Positions 10,320 through 22,401 of a stretch of 64,000 nucleotides of DNA are shown piece by piece. Position 1 is the stretch's first letter, and every line of letters starts with the position of its first letter. Source of the DNA: Cephalotus follicularis (Eukaryota > Streptophyta > Magnoliopsida > Oxalidales > Cephalotaceae); NCBI GenBank assembly GCA_001972305.1, contig BDDD01001491.1, positions 1 to 64,000 on the forward strand. Direction: 5' to 3'. The notes beneath the pieces are model-generated. The model did not search any database, was not told the DNA's origin, and saw nothing but the letters and a program-made list of their open reading frames with translations. The position numbers and the translations under genes were made by a program.

Positions 10320-11016
10320 TCATGTGATCTTTCTTGGTCACATAGTGTATGGAGAAGGCTTGGCGATGGATCCGTTGAATACTGAGGTTGTTCGAGATTG
10401 GCCACAACCGAAAAATGTGACCGAAGTGCGCAGTTTTCTTGGATTGGCGGGTTATTCTCAGAGATTCATCCAGAATTTCTCAAAAATAGCTGCACCATTA
10501 ACGAAGTTGACCCAAAAGAATACCTTGTTTATCTGGGATGGAGACTGTGAAGCAAGTTTCCAAGAATTGAAGGATCGGTTGGTTACCGCTCCTATCTTGG
10601 CATTACCCGACGGTAATGAGGATTTCGCAGTATACAACGATGCTTCAGGTAAATGGTTGGGTTGTGTGTTGATGCAACATGGTAGGGTAATTGCTTAGGC
10701 CTCGAGGAAGCTTAAACCCTATGAAGAGAATTACCCGACACATGATCTCGAATTGCCTGCTATTGTCTTTACTCTTCTGAAATAGGGACATTATTTGTAT
10801 GGAGCACAGTTTGAGATAATTACTGACCACAAGAGTTTGAAGTATCTATTCTACCAAGATGAACAGAACATGAGGCAGTGTAGATGGGTTGAGTTCTTTA
10901 ATGACTATGATTGCAGTATCCAGTACCACCCAGGAAAAGCAAATGTTGTTGCTGATGCGTTGAGTCGTAAACCTATGATAATTAGTACGATGGTGACCCA
11001 ATGGAGGTTGTTATAA
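10320..11016 (+). pseudogene. Gypsy-beta RNase H region
   Basis: Contains the connection motif FLGLAGYSQRFIQNFS, then an RNase H-type domain ending in the chromovirus signature [16 protein letters not shown]. The RNase H domain degrades the RNA strand during reverse transcription. Fossil, with a few breaks. Confidence 0.85.
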
Positions 11017-11039
11017 GATTTTCAAAAATAGACTCCATT

Positions 11040-11301
11040 CGTACGATCACCTGGGATTTTTGTTGCTAGTCAGCATTGCTTGGCGAGATTAAGAATGCTC
11101 AGATGTATGATCCTGAATTGCAGAAGATTCGAGAGGGTCTGGGATCGGAGTCTGATTTTCAGCTGCATTCTGATGGTATATTGAGGTTTCGGGGATGGAT
11201 GTATCTTCCTAATTATGACGGATTAAAGGGTGAGCTACTTTGTGCGGCTCACAAATCTCAGTACAACATACATCCTGGTAGTACAAAGATGTATCAATAT
11301 A
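11040..11301 (+). pseudogene. Gypsy-beta integrase, zinc-binding N-terminal piece
   Basis: Carries the run-up to the HHCC zinc finger (KGELLCAAHKSQYNIHPGST). The gypsy sequence is interrupted here by the Athila/Tat element and resumes at 18908 with MKQNYWWPGMK and the second half of the zinc finger (CLTCQRVKAEHQ). Confidence 0.85.
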
Positions 11302-12848
11302 TGTTTTTAGCATAAAAATGTGTTATTTTTAATGATCTATTTGTGATGTTTTTATGTTTGGAATAGACTACTGTGGTTGTGTTTATTTGATTTTTAGGTA
11401 TTATGTTTATTATTGCGGAATAAGAGAAAATGAAGTTAAAACGCTACTTTTTGAGTTAAAGTTGTTTTATGTCAAAGATTGGTTAAAGAGTGCATCCACT
11501 TAAGTGAGATAAGTCAAAATTTAAGACTCAGAAGATAATGAATATTGAACTCATTTTGTTCATATAATTATTCGGAGCATTTTTCGTTCTTGGCCCGATT
11601 CATTCTGAAACTCCGATGAAGAGATATTACAAGAAAACAAATGTTGAAACATGTGGATCCCACTGCTTACATCATCATGATGTCACTATCCTTATACCCA
11701 ATTTGTGCGCCGACGTTGCTACGAATTGAAGGCAGCGTAGCCATGTGTCGTTATCTGCAGAAATCAGCTCCAATGGTCGCCACGTGCATGCATTGTATGC
11801 ATTCCTCAATTCAACACAATCAACCCATGCGTGCAACCATGCAAGCCATCATCTCCATCCTCCCATTTCATGCATGCAACACGCCCAACAACATGCAACG
11901 AATAAGCAGCCTCCAAGCGTCCTTTAAAACATCAGCTTCTCATGATGCAGCCCAGTCACTAGCTTCCACGTGTCCATTCCAATGAATTGCAATTCATGCG
12001 CCAAAAACCAGCCTTGCAGTGCGCAACAATTCTGCTGTGCAAGGGACCCGTATTTTAATTAATAGGTTGCTTTAAGTTTTAATCAGCTATATATATATTG
12101 CATAAAACGAGAGAGAGCAGGGGGGAGAGACGCAACGAGAAGCGGCTGAGAGACGCAGTCGCTCCTTTAGTCCCTTTTCTTTCTTTTTTTTTTCAGTTTT
12201 CTTTTCTTAATATTTTCAAGCTAACTTTTTAAGGTTTTTAGGTTTGAACAAAGGCTAGATTATATTGTTTCAACTCCATAAATAAAATCTTTGAAGTTTT
12301 GATTTGTTGTTCAATTTTTTGTCTTCATACACACTTTGTCTGTCTGATTAAAATCCACAAATACTTTGTCGGTGAATAAGAATTTTACTGAATGACTGGT
12401 TTTCAATACAATCAATGGAGTCTACTCATATGGTTTGTCACGCCGAACACGCTCCGTATAGACCTAGCATGACTACTCATACGATTTGTCACCGCTGCCA
12501 CACTCCGTATAGACCTAGCATGACTACTCATACTATTTGTCATCACAGTCACACTCCGTATCGACCTAACTACTGTTGGTTACCAATGTTTGATCATTCA
12601 AGCAAGTGAGTTGTTCAACATAATCTATGGTGAGTTTCTATTCCCTAAAACCGATTTTCTCTTATATATTTCAGTTAGTCTATTTTTCATGTTTAAGAGT
12701 AGTTTTTAATAATAAACCTCAATTTTGCATGCTATGCCTAGGTTAAATAGATTAAAATTAATTTAACTTGATTTCCTAGTGTTCAATCGGTTACTGCACA
12801 ACCGTGCACTTGCGGTATAAAATTTAAAACATTCAAAATTCGTGAACA
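11302..12848 (+). repeat. Athila/Tat-type element, 5' LTR
   Basis: Begins TGTTTTTAGCATAAAAATG and ends ...CGTGAACA, with TG...CA termini. It matches 17370-18907. A TATA-like tatatatatattgcataaa lies near 12090 and a short three-copy 51-bp repeat at 12424-12570. No genuine coding region. Confidence 0.9.
12424..12570 (+). repeat. 51-bp tandem repeat, three copies, in the 5' LTR
   Basis: Units begin actcatatggtttgtcac, actcatacgatttgtcacc and actcatactatttgtcat. The unit is 17 codons long, so the run stays open as a repetitive Cys/His/Thr/Pro peptide (THTICH..HTPYRPS). The 3' LTR copy (18485-18630) is not open in the same way, so I read this as a non-coding LTR repeat. Confidence 0.75.
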
Positions 12849-12854
12849 AGTTTT

Positions 12855-12872
12855 TGGCGCCGTTGCCGGGGA
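12855..12872 (+). other. Primer binding site, Asp tRNA type
   Basis: tggcgccgttgccgggga, six bases after the 5' LTR end, is complementary to the 3' end of plant Asp tRNA, as commonly used by Athila-like elements. Confidence 0.85.
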
Positions 12873-13187
12873 AATAAGTTTTAAATTAATTTCAATTTGT
12901 TCAACTGATTCGTAGTATTTATTTTTATTTTTATTTTTGTTTATTTTTCCTATTTTCATGTTTTTCTAAAAATTGTAACTTAGTTTAATTAGGATTCATC
13001 ATAACCTTTAAGAAACTATAACTTAGTTAATTTAAGTTCTTTGCATTAGTTTATGATCGTTAGCTAACCTTAGGTTTCTTCTTTGCTTCAAGTTTGTGTT
13101 CTACGTTTGTTAGTGTTTCCATTGGTTTATGCCTGATTGGGTGCGAGGTCCAAATCATCATCTCGAAAGAATTAATCAACATGCAGC

Positions 13188-14575
13188 AATGGCCGACGAA
13201 CGCCCAATTCAAACTTTGCTTGATAGATTCTATCCTGTGAGGACAACACAACCATCCTGTTGCCTGCTCCTAAAGGGAACAATTTTTAGTTGAAATCTCA
13301 GTTCATTAGCATGCTCCCGCACTTTCATGGTTTACCCAATGAGGATGCATATCTCTTCCTTCGCGAGTTCGAAGAGGTATGTGTATTCATGAAACTTTAG
13401 TAACTCTCAGGCGATGCGATCGAATTGCGTTTTATAAATTTTCCTTTGAAAGATGATGCTAAAAAGTGGCTCTACAGTCTCCCCAATGGTTCCATCCCTA
13501 CATGGGACCATTTCACTGTCTCATTCCTAAAGAAGTTCTTTCCACTTCACAAAACCAATAAACTTAGGAACGGCATTCTTCAGTTTCGCCAGCGACCCAA
13601 CGAATCATTTTCTCGATGCATGGAACGTTTCAAAGACCTCCTCTTAGAGTGGCCTCATCATGGTTTAACCATGTGGCATTTATGTCAAATCATCTACGAA
13701 GGCATCGACTACCAGGCCAAGCAATTGGTCGAGTCAATGTGTCCTGATGGGTTCACCTCATACACTGATGAAAATGAAGCTTGAAATTTCCTTTTAGATT
13801 TGGTTGAGAGAACTAGGGAGTGGGAATCCACTCAAGTTTCTGAGAGCCAAGTAAGGGGTACGTTGTAGAAGGGGCAGTTACTAAGGAGGCACGGTTAGAT
13901 AGCCTCATCACTAGATTGGAGTCTATAGTTAGGGGTCCCGCACAAGTAAATCACATCAATCAAAGTGCCCCTATGTGTGCTTGGTGCTAATCACCAAGTC
14001 ATGTTGTTGAAGAATGCCAAAATTATATTGAAAATCATTATCCTTCTAAGAACGTATCCGCAATGAATCAATACAACCCGTATTGTGACACTTACAATTC
14101 AGGTTGGAGAAATCATCCAAACTTCTCATGGAATCAAAGGCATAACGAAAGAGGACAATCGAATTTTTTTGGTCAAACAACGAATTTTTCTGGTAAACCA
14201 TCAAATTTTTCTGGTCAACCTTCAAATTTTTCGGGGCAACCTTCGAGCTTCGCTAACTAGTCTGCACCACAGCAAACCTATCAAAGGGTTCCCCCGAATT
14301 CAAATAATGTCCAACCACCCTTCCCACAAAATCAATTCCAAAATCAACAATCACCTGGATTGTTGAACCCAAGGGAAGACACGTCTAGGATTTCCTTGTT
14401 AGAAAAGAACATAGAGCTTCTTATGAGCACTATGATGACTAGCCAGCATAACATGGAGAAGCAAATCTCTCAGCTAGCAACTGCTTTGCACACGAGAGAG
14501 AAAGGAAAGATGCCATCCCAACCTGAACCAAACCCTAGGACAAGCATGATCCAACCCACACACGCTCAACCGTAA
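13188..14575 (+). pseudogene. Athila/Tat-type gag
   Basis: Starts like other gags of this clade (MADERPIQTLLDRFYP). It continues through the conserved gag core (KDDAKKWLYSLPNGSI, WDHFTVSFLKKFFP, RQRPNESFSRCMERFKDLL) and ends in an Asn/Gln/Ser/Phe-rich segment with a short heptapeptide repeat (14162-14245). The family protein forms the particle shell. Fossil with a few breaks. Confidence 0.8.
14162..14245 (+). repeat. 21-bp tandem repeat coding for NFxGxxx heptapeptides, four copies
   Basis: Four in-phase 21-bp units (aatttttctggtaaaccatca type) encode NF-[FS]-G-[QK]-[TP]-[TS] units within the low-complexity part of gag. In-phase growth suggests expansion while the region was still translated. 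Confidence 0.8.
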
Positions 14576-14686
14576 CCTAATCCGCAATGCTCCTCTTCTT
14601 CCTCGGGACCATCGGACCAAGTGTTTGGCCTAAGAAGTGGAAAAGAGTACCAACGAGCGGATCCTTCAAAAAATTCGAGCGAGTAA

Positions 14687-15538
14687 TTGGTTGAATCCTT
14701 GGCGCATGGAAATTTAAATGAACAGTTGGTTGACTCCTCTGTGCAACCAACAAATTTAGGCGCACAAGACAAAAAGAAGGAAGAAGAAGAGAAGAAGAAT
14801 AAGGAACAACCAGTGGCGTTACCTGAGCGTTCATATGATCCACCAGCCCCTGTCCCAAAAAGATTGCAAAATAAGAAAGCCCTAGCAATGGAAAAGATCA
14901 TTGAAACATTTAAGCAAGTCCAAATCAATATTCCATTGCTAGAAGCCATTGAGCAGGTGCCCTCTTACGCAAAAGTCCTAAAAGACTTATGCACTAAAAA
15001 GAGGATCCTTCAAACTCCAAAAAAGGCTTTCTTGGCAGCCAATATCACTGCGATTATTTCGCAATCGAAGATTCCAAAGTATAAAGATTCTGACTTCCCG
15101 ATAATCTCTTGCGTCATTGGCAACACCAAAATTGAACATGCTTTGCTAGATTTAGGACCGAGTGTGAATTTGTTGCCTTCTTCAGTTTTTGAGCAACTTG
15201 GTTTAGGAGAGTTGTGCCCGACCATGATGACGTTGCAATTAGCTGATAGGTCGATGAAAGTACCAAGAGGGAAAATTGAGGATGTTTTGATCAAGGTTGA
15301 TGAGTTTTTCTTTCCTGTCGACTTTGTCGTATTAGACACCCAGTCTGTTGTGAATATAAAAGATCAAATCTCAGTTATTCTTGGTATACCATTCTTGGCC
15401 ACGAGTAATGCTTTGATCAATTGCCGAAATAGTCTCATGAAGTTGAGTTTTGGAAAGTTGTCAATGGACTTTAACATTTCCGTTTGGGAAAGCATCAAGC
15501 TGACTTTAACGAAGTGTACTGATACACTCGATTCCTGA
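14687..15538 (+). pseudogene. Athila/Tat-type gag tail and aspartic protease
   Basis: An Asp/Glu/Lys-rich linker precedes a conserved block (YAKVLKDLCTKKR) that sits just before protease in Athila/Tat polyproteins. A retropepsin-like domain follows (ALLDLGPSVNLLPSSVFEQL, ILGIPFLATSNALINC). It runs about 280 residues and is followed by no recognisable reverse transcriptase. Fossil. Confidence 0.8.
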
Positions 15539-15539
15539 T

Positions 15540-17355
15540 TGGATTGATACATACTTTGACATTAATTTTGATAAAGACTTATTTGAGTGTACGAGGGAAT
15601 ACGACAAAATGGAAGCTACCCAAAAGGAAATGTTAACGTGGCTGGAAAATGAGGAAGCGTTAATGTGGCTGAAAAATACGATCAATGAGCCAAATTCGGA
15701 TAGTGAATGAGATCATCTATCCCATTACACTCACAAAATTACCACGCCTGATCAAACGTACTTTGACGTAGATTTTGATAAAAACTTCATGGAATGTGTA
15801 AGGGAATTCGAGGAATTAGAGGTCACGTGGATGATGGGATCATTGATTCCATTTTGGATAGTCAATGGGATGATCTGTCCCATTTCACTCACAAGCTTAG
15901 TATGTCGTCTCACCCTCACACAATCCTCGAGCATAACTTTTTCTATATCAAAGACCAAATAGGATGGAGGGTGTGCATTCGTATAGATCAAATGTTTGAC
16001 GGGTTGGTTGGCCAAGATTATTCTTGTTCTATTTATGGTTTTTACTGGTGCAGATCCTATTGGATTGATTCTTATATTGTTAAAACTGTGCTTTCACATC
16101 GTGTGTTTGAGTTTGACAAGACAGATATTGAAGATGCGCTTAAGGTTAACGAGCGGCAATTACATGAGTTTTTAAATTTTGAAGCTACACACGCGTCTCG
16201 TTATTTTGAGCCTCCATTATATTATTTGGTAAACCCTACCCCTATTATTCGTTTATTTCTTGCATTGTTTCACATAAATCTCATTGATCTTTCATTGTTA
16301 TTTTTATAGTTGATTTTCATTGCATTGAGGACAATGCAAAATTTTAAGTATGGGGGGTTAGTACCTAGTTCATTTTAATCTTGAAAGTAAGAATAAATGT
16401 TGATGTATTTAGAAGTAATAAAAATTTTGTTTTCAAGGAAAAGAAAAAGAATGCATCTCAAGGTGGGAGTTTGTGCAAAAAATAAATGAATAAAAAGACC
16501 AATCTCGTGTGTGTTCAAAAGTTTCATAGATTCTTATTGAGGAGTTAAGCCAATGAATTAATGTTCTTGCATATATAAAAAAACGATGAGAAGAAAAATA
16601 ATGTTTATTTTATATCTTTGAGTTCAGTCTTGGTTTGTAGCCTATTTGATTCGAGTAATTAAATCTTATGGGTGTTTCACAGCTAGTTCCTTAAAGCCAA
16701 CTAGTTTGAGCGTAACTAGTCGTAAGTTTGCTACATAGATCTTATAGAAAGCTTAAGAAATCGAGACATTGCACGAATTTAAGTTGGTAAAATCTAAATC
16801 TACTTAGTAATTTGGGTGTCTGGTATTTATTCCATCCATGTCATTCAAACCAAAAGTAGTGGACGAATGAGTTCAATGAAAAGAAAAAAAGAAACGAAAA
16901 AGAAAGAAAAAGATGTGTGTAAGTGCTAAAGTTCTTTGTCTGACTCCGAATTAAGATTTTATGTTGCTAAGAATGCATATCTTGATTGGTTTATATATTG
17001 TGGAAATTCAGTAAGAGCTCCTTAATTGAGATGCGTTTTGATTCTAGAACTTGGAACGAGATAATAAAATTCAAGTATGAGGGTGTTCTATGAATTTTTA
17101 GAGATACATTTTGCCTATTCTCAAAGTTTTGATGAACTGAAATTTGTGTGTTTATTCGCTGGAAAACACTCACGAGACAAATCTCGTCCACTAGGGCCAC
17201 CTAGGGGTTTAAAGGCTTGTTGCATGTGTGAAATGCAATCGTAATTCCTACGAAAGTGAGTTAGGTTTTTGTTTGTGTTTTTTATTTTTATTCTGGTATT
17301 GTGTTTCTTGTTTTAGCTTTCCATTTTGTCTGTTTGAGGACAAGCAAAGTTTAAG
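15540..17355 (+). other. Pol-depleted 3' region of the Athila/Tat-type element
   Basis: 1.8 kb between protease and polypurine tract. Acidic repeats (INFDKDLFECTREYD-like, twice) and faint traces that recall reverse transcriptase (GWRVCI, IDQM) and the integrase tail (KVNERQLHEFL) lie in the first 700 bases. The remainder, 16320-17355, is non-coding leader to the 3' LTR, with nothing else recognised. Confidence 0.55.
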
Positions 17356-17369
17356 TGTGGGGGTATTTG
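17356..17369 (+). other. Polypurine tract of the Athila/Tat-type element
   Basis: aagtgtgggggtatt-type purine tract directly before the 3' LTR start; it primes plus-strand synthesis in this family. Confidence 0.8.
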
Positions 17370-18907
17370 TTTAACATAAAAATGTGTTATTTTTAATGAT
17401 CTATTTGTCATATTTTTATGCTTGGAATAGACTATTGTGGTTGTATTTATTTGATTTTCAGGTATTATGTTTATTATTACGGAATAAGAGAAAATGAAGC
17501 TAAAATGCTACTTTTCGAGTTAAAGTTGTTTGATGTCAAAGATTAGTTAAAGAGTGCATCCACTTAAGCAAAAAAGGTCAAAATTTAAGGCTCATAAGAT
17601 ATTTAATATTGAACTCATTTTGTTCATAAAATTATTTGAAACATTTTTCGTTCTTGGGCCGATTCATTCTAAAGCTCCGATGAAGAGATATTACAAGAAA
17701 ACAAATGTTGAAACATATGGAATCCACTACTTACATCATCATGGCATCACTATCCTTATACCCAATTTGTGTGCCAGCATTGCTACGAATTGAAGGGAGC
17801 GTAGCCATGTGTCGTCATCTGCAGAAATCAGCTCCATGTGTCGCCACCTGCATGCATTTTATGCATTCCTCAATTCAACGTAATCAACCCATGCATGCAA
17901 CCATGCAAGCCATCATCTCCATCCTCCCATTTCATGCATGCAACACGCCCAACAACATGCAACGAATAAGCAGCCTCCAAGTGTCCTTTACAACATCCGC
18001 TTCTCATGATGCAGTCCAGTCACTAGCCTCCACGTGTCCATTCCAATGAATTGCAATTCATGCGCCAAACACCAGCCTTGCAGTGCGCAACAATTCTGTT
18101 GTGCAAGGGACCCATGTTTTAATTAAAGGTTGCTTTAGGTTTTAGTCAGCTATATATATTGCATAAAGCGAGAGAGAGCAGGGGTGAGAGACGCAACGAG
18201 AAGCGGCAGAGACACACAGGCGCTCCCTCAGTCCCTTTTCTTTTTTCTTTTTTTCAGTTTTCTTTTCTTAATGTTTTCTAGCTAACATTTTAAGGTTTTT
18301 GGGTTAGAACAAATCCTAAATTATATTGTTTCAACTCCATAAATAAAATCCTTGAAGTTTTGATTTGTTCTTCAATTTTCTGCCTCCACACACACTTTTT
18401 CTATCTGATTAAAATCCACAAACACTTTGTCTGTGAATAAGAATTTTGCTGAATGACTGGTTTTCAATACAGTCAATGGAATCTACTCATACGGTTTGTC
18501 ATGCCGAACACACTCTGTATAGACCTACCATGACTACTTATACGATTTTTCGCCGCTGCCACACTCCGTATAGCCTAGCATGACTACTCATATGATTTGT
18601 CATCACAGTCGCACTCCGTATCGACCTAGCCGCTGTTAGTTACCAATGTTTGATCATTCAAGTAAGTGAGTTGTTCAACATAATCTATGGTGAGTTTATA
18701 TTCCCTAAAACCGATTTTCTCTTATATATTTCAGTTAGTCTATTTTGCATGTTTATGAGTAGTTTTTAATAATAAACCTAAATTTTGCGTGCTATGCCTA
18801 GGTTAAATAGATTAAAATTATTTTAACTTGATTTCCTAGTGTTCGACCCGTTACTGCACAACCGTATACTTGCGGTATAAAGTTAAAACATTCAAAATTC
18901 GTGAACA
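17370..18907 (+). repeat. Athila/Tat-type element, 3' LTR
   Basis: Begins TGTTTAACATAAAAATG and ends CGTGAACA; matches 11302-12848 at roughly 91-92 percent by eye with a few small length differences. Gypsy-beta integrase resumes at 18908. Confidence 0.9.
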
Positions 18908-19900
18908 ATATGAAGCAAAATTATTGGTGGCCCGGTATGAAGTGGGAGATTGTAGAATATGTTGCTAAGTGTTTGACTTGCCAGAGGGTCAAGGCCGAAC
19001 ACCAAAGACCAGCGAAATTGTTACAACCATTACCAATTGCGGAATGGAAATGGGAACACGTGACCATGGATTTTGTTTCGGGTTTTCCTCTAACTCGAAA
19101 TCGTCACAATGCAGTGTGGGTTATCGTTGATAGACTCACAAAATCTGTGCAGTTTCTGCCTACACATGTCACTGATTCAGCGAGAAAGTTAGCTCGGTTA
19201 TATATAAAAGAGATTGTGACATTGCATGGTGTTCCGGTGAGCATTGTATGTGATAGGGACTCGATCTTTACTTCTAACTTTTGGAAGAGATTTCAGACAA
19301 CTTTTGGGACGAAGCTGAACCTCAGCACAACTTTTCACCCACAGACAGATGGACAGTCAGAGCGTACTATCCAGACCTTGGAAGATATGCTCCGAGCTTG
19401 TGTGATTGATTTTGCTGGTACTTGGGAAGATAATATTCCCTTGATAGAGTTTTTGTACAACAATAGCTATCATTCGAGCATTGGCATGGCTCTGTACGAA
19501 GCTCTTTATGGAAGGAAGTATAGATCACCCATTTGTAGGGATGAGGTTGGCGAACGACCATTGCTTGGGTCGGATCTTGTTGAGGAGACTTCAGAGAAAG
19601 TCAAGATTGTTGACGAGAGATTGTTTGCAGCACAAAGTCGACAGAAGAGTTATGTCGATAGCGTGAAGAGGTGACCCTTAACTTTTGATGTTGGGGATCA
19701 TGTATTCCTGAAAGTTTCTCATTGGAAGGGTGTACAAATATTTGGGAAGAGGGGCAAGCTAGCTCTACGCTACATTGGTCCTTTTCAGATTCTGGAGAGA
19801 GTTGGGGAGGTAGCTTATCAGCTCGCCTTGCCTCCGCAATGTCGAATGTGTATGATGTCTTCCATGTTTCTATGTTGTGAGGCTACATCCGAGATCCATC
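18908..19900 (+). pseudogene. Gypsy-beta integrase core and C-terminal region
   Basis: Begins in the zinc finger (CLTCQRVKAEHQ) and continues with the catalytic core typical of chromoviruses: WEHVTMDFVSGFP with the first acidic residue, VDRLTKSVQFLP, VSIVCDRDSIFTSNFWKRF with the second, and HPQTDGQSERTIQTLEDML with the last Glu. The GVQ.FGKRGKLALRYIGPF region follows. In the family the protein joins element DNA to the host. Fossil with several breaks besides the insertion. Confidence 0.87.
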
Positions 19901-19939
19901 ACATATCTTGGATTTTGACTCGGTATCGGTGCAAGATGG

Positions 19940-20095
19940 TCTCTCTTGCAAAGAATTGCCTGTGAGGATTTTGGATTGGAATACTCAAGTATTGAGGAAC
20001 CGAACCATTCTTATGGTCAAGGTTCAATGGCAGTTCCACCGTCCTGATGAAGGAACGTGGGAACGTGAAGATGAGATTATGGAACACTAACCTCA
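19940..20095 (+). pseudogene. Gypsy-beta chromodomain-like C-terminus
   Basis: LPVRILDW...RNRTILMVKVQWQFHRPDEGTWERED has the shape of the chromodomain-like tail that ends Tekay/Del integrase (the conserved V..QW....EATWE segment). Gypsy-gamma has the same segment at about 54811-54970. In related elements this tail steers integration to heterochromatin. Confidence 0.75.
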
Positions 20096-20134
20096 CTTAT
20101 TCTAGAGATGTTGAAATACGAGGACGAATTCTTT

Positions 20135-20147
20135 GAAGGGGGGAGGA
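20135..20147 (+). other. Polypurine tract of gypsy-beta
   Basis: gaaggggggagga immediately before the 3' LTR. Confidence 0.8.
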
Positions 20148-20304
20148 TGGTAATAACCAGAAATTCTATTTAATGTACTGTTGTAATTCTCGATGTAATT
20201 TTATCATGAATTAATGAGAATTATGAATTTTCCAGCTTAATGTTAAGTTTTGAATGGAAAGTGTTAAGGAGTATTGCGTTGAATTGAGAAATACAAGAAA
20301 AAAG

Positions 20305-20545
20305 GGCGTTGAGCGTCAATGCCAAGAAATGGTGTCAATGCCAAAGAGTGAACGCTACGCTTAAGGCTTCTGGCCTTAAAGCGTCGACGTCATGAAGTAG
20401 CGTCAACGCCAGGAAGTAAGGTGCGACACTGAGGGTCCTTGCCCGAACGCGTCGACTCCAAGAGAGGAGTGTTAACGCGGTTCGTGGAACCTGTTAGCGC
20501 TAAGGAAAATAGTCAACGCGTCAACGCGCATCGTAAACATTGACG
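20305..20545 (+). repeat. Word array, first block of the gypsy-beta 3' LTR
   Basis: About nine scattered variants of gcgtcaacgcc / gcgtcgacgtc within 240 bp, about 160-400 bp from the LTR start. Arrays in the gamma and epsilon LTRs occupy a similar position. Confidence 0.7.
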
Positions 20546-21214
20546 CCTAAAACTGTCAGTAGAATAAGAGAAAGCACTGACAGAAGGTGCGTGAAGGACA
20601 AATGTGCGACAGTTTATCTCTTTCCCGTGCATTGAAATGCCATAGAGAAGAGATAGAAGGGACGTTATGCAGGCAGAAGACAGAGGAGAGAGGCACATGG
20701 CGCCTTGCATGCGTGAGGAAAGAGAGAGAGGAAAACTCCACAAAAGCACACTCCTCATCTCCTTCCTTGAGCGCCCAAAAGAGGAAGAAAGAGAGAAAAT
20801 ATAGAGAAAGAAATAGGAGAGAAACGGGAGAAAGAGAGAGAGAGAACCATACTCTCCATTGTTAAACTGGTGAAAGCTTGAAAGCTTGGGAGTGAGAAGC
20901 TCGAACTCGGAGCTGCTGTGTCGGACCTGGGAGCGCAAAGCTACTGTTCGGTGGAACTTGAAGAGGTGGACTTCGATTCCTAACTTGGAATCAGAGGTAG
21001 GGGCTATATACTTGCATTTTTTAGTTCAAAAATAGTGGATGCTCATTTGGTGAAATGCATGAGTGTCGGATTGTCACTGTGCGTGATGGGGTTGCCATAA
21101 CTTGTATACAGGGTATGACTTGGAGTGAAAATGGATTGATTTGCATGTGTTGTATGCATGATCCCTACTGGTTTGAGACATTGATGTGTTGCGAAAATGT
21201 TCTGGTTCGTTAGA

Positions 21215-21590
21215 CGTTGACGCCTAGAGGAAAGACGTCGACTCCTTGGTCTGCTATACAGGGAAGAAGACGCTTTAAGTGTCGATGCCATGAGGTGACG
21301 TTGACGCCTAGAGATAAGGCACTGAAGCTTAAGGTTCCTACCTTATAGCATCGACGCCCAAAAGAGATAGACATTGACGCCTAAGGTTCCTGCCTTAGAG
21401 AGTCGATGCAAAGGAACGAAGCACTGACGCTTAAGAGACTGTTATACACGTTAACGCCTAGATAACCTGTTGAAGCCCAGAAGGATTGCCATGCGCGTTG
21501 ATGCATAAGTTACACGTTGACGCCTAAGAAGGCTAAGGTACGCGTTGACGCCCAGGAGGAACACGTTGACGCCAAAAGAGTCTGTTAAGC
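21215..21590 (+). repeat. Word array, second block of the gypsy-beta 3' LTR
   Basis: A dozen or so variants of cgttgacgcc, with some gtcgatgcc and gtcgactcc, separated by unrelated spacers of 10-40 bp, about 1.07-1.44 kb from the LTR start. Spacing is irregular and spacers are not unique-length, so it is not a CRISPR array. Confidence 0.75.
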
Positions 21591-22401
21591 ATTTGAGCAT
21601 ATGTTTGCTTGCATAACTATGGTGAATTGAATTGTGGATTGAAATATGATTGATTTCCAAAGTGTTTTACCATTTTAGAAATGCATACATGATTTTGTAA
21701 CAAATCATTACTTTACACGAAAATGTATATTTTCGAAGGATTGAAAAGTTGTTTCAAAATATTGAAATATCATTTTCAAGGGATTGTTATACATTTTGAT
21801 TTAATGTATTGTTTCGTGTATTTTATAACTTATAAACTACTTGGAAATGGATTGATTTTGGATTGATTATTGGATTGTGATTGAGCTATTAGTGCAGTGA
21901 TGGAGGTTGTCACCAAAGCTACATCGGGTCGTACCCTAGGTGCCACGAGATGGCTAGGGGTACCAAATGCTAAGGTTACTGAACACAGAGTGAGAGCAAC
22001 CTTGGATTGTATTATTAACCTACTTCGAGTCGTCCAGAGACGGGGCTAAAGTTAGGTGCACGACGTCAGGGCCAGGAGATGACGACGTGCTTCGTGCGGG
22101 ATTGGATTGATTGATCCTCTGGACTTGATTGATGGATTGTATGGTTGTAGCCACTTGGCATGGTTGCGTACCTATATTTTCTCTACTTAGCCAGTGGATT
22201 CGGCTAACCCTATCAATTTCAGATTGATGCAGTGGATCGACATCATCGATCGTGGGGAAATGAAGAAGAGTTAAATTGTATTTCCTTGAGAAATGTTGAT
22301 TTGGATATTGTATTAATGGAATTATGTATTGACTGAATTTAGTTCATGCCTCGTTTCATGGGCAATTAACGATGGATGTTGTATTGTTGATTATCAATTT
22401 G

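Larger units (their letters stand above)
11302..18907 (+). mobile_element. Athila/Tat-type Ty3/gypsy element, gag-protease only, nested in gypsy-beta
   Basis: Two LTRs of about 1.54 kb (11302-12848 and 17370-18907), a primer site complementary to Asp tRNA (12855-12872), gag (13188-14575), protease (about 15080-15450) and a polypurine tract (17356-17369). Most of pol is absent; only faint traces resembling reverse transcriptase and the integrase tail are seen around 15.9-16.2 kb. The element therefore looks non-autonomous. Target duplication is near-matching (atata at the left, atatg at the right). Gag and protease are broken in about five places. LTRs differ by roughly 8-9 percent by eye, a few million years at usual rates. 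Confidence 0.85.

Noticed and set aside
11641-11985. Open frame repeated at 17705-18049, suggesting a conserved protein
   Set aside because: Both are the same part of the two LTRs of one element; similarity comes from LTR identity, and there is no domain.
12415-12609. Possible Cys/His-rich microprotein
   Set aside because: It is an LTR tandem repeat whose partner LTR does not keep the frame.
12855-12872. Fragment of a tRNA gene
   Set aside because: Only the 18 bases complementary to the Asp tRNA 3' end are present, directly after an LTR; it is a primer binding site.
20513-20938. 141-residue Ser/Leu-rich open frame on the minus strand
   Set aside because: It lies in the GA-rich part of the gypsy-beta LTR; composition alone keeps it open.
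21215-21590. CRISPR-like impression from repeated short words with spacers
   Set aside because: Words are 8-18 bp and degenerate, spacers vary in length and are not unique-length units, there are no cas genes, and the context is a plant LTR.
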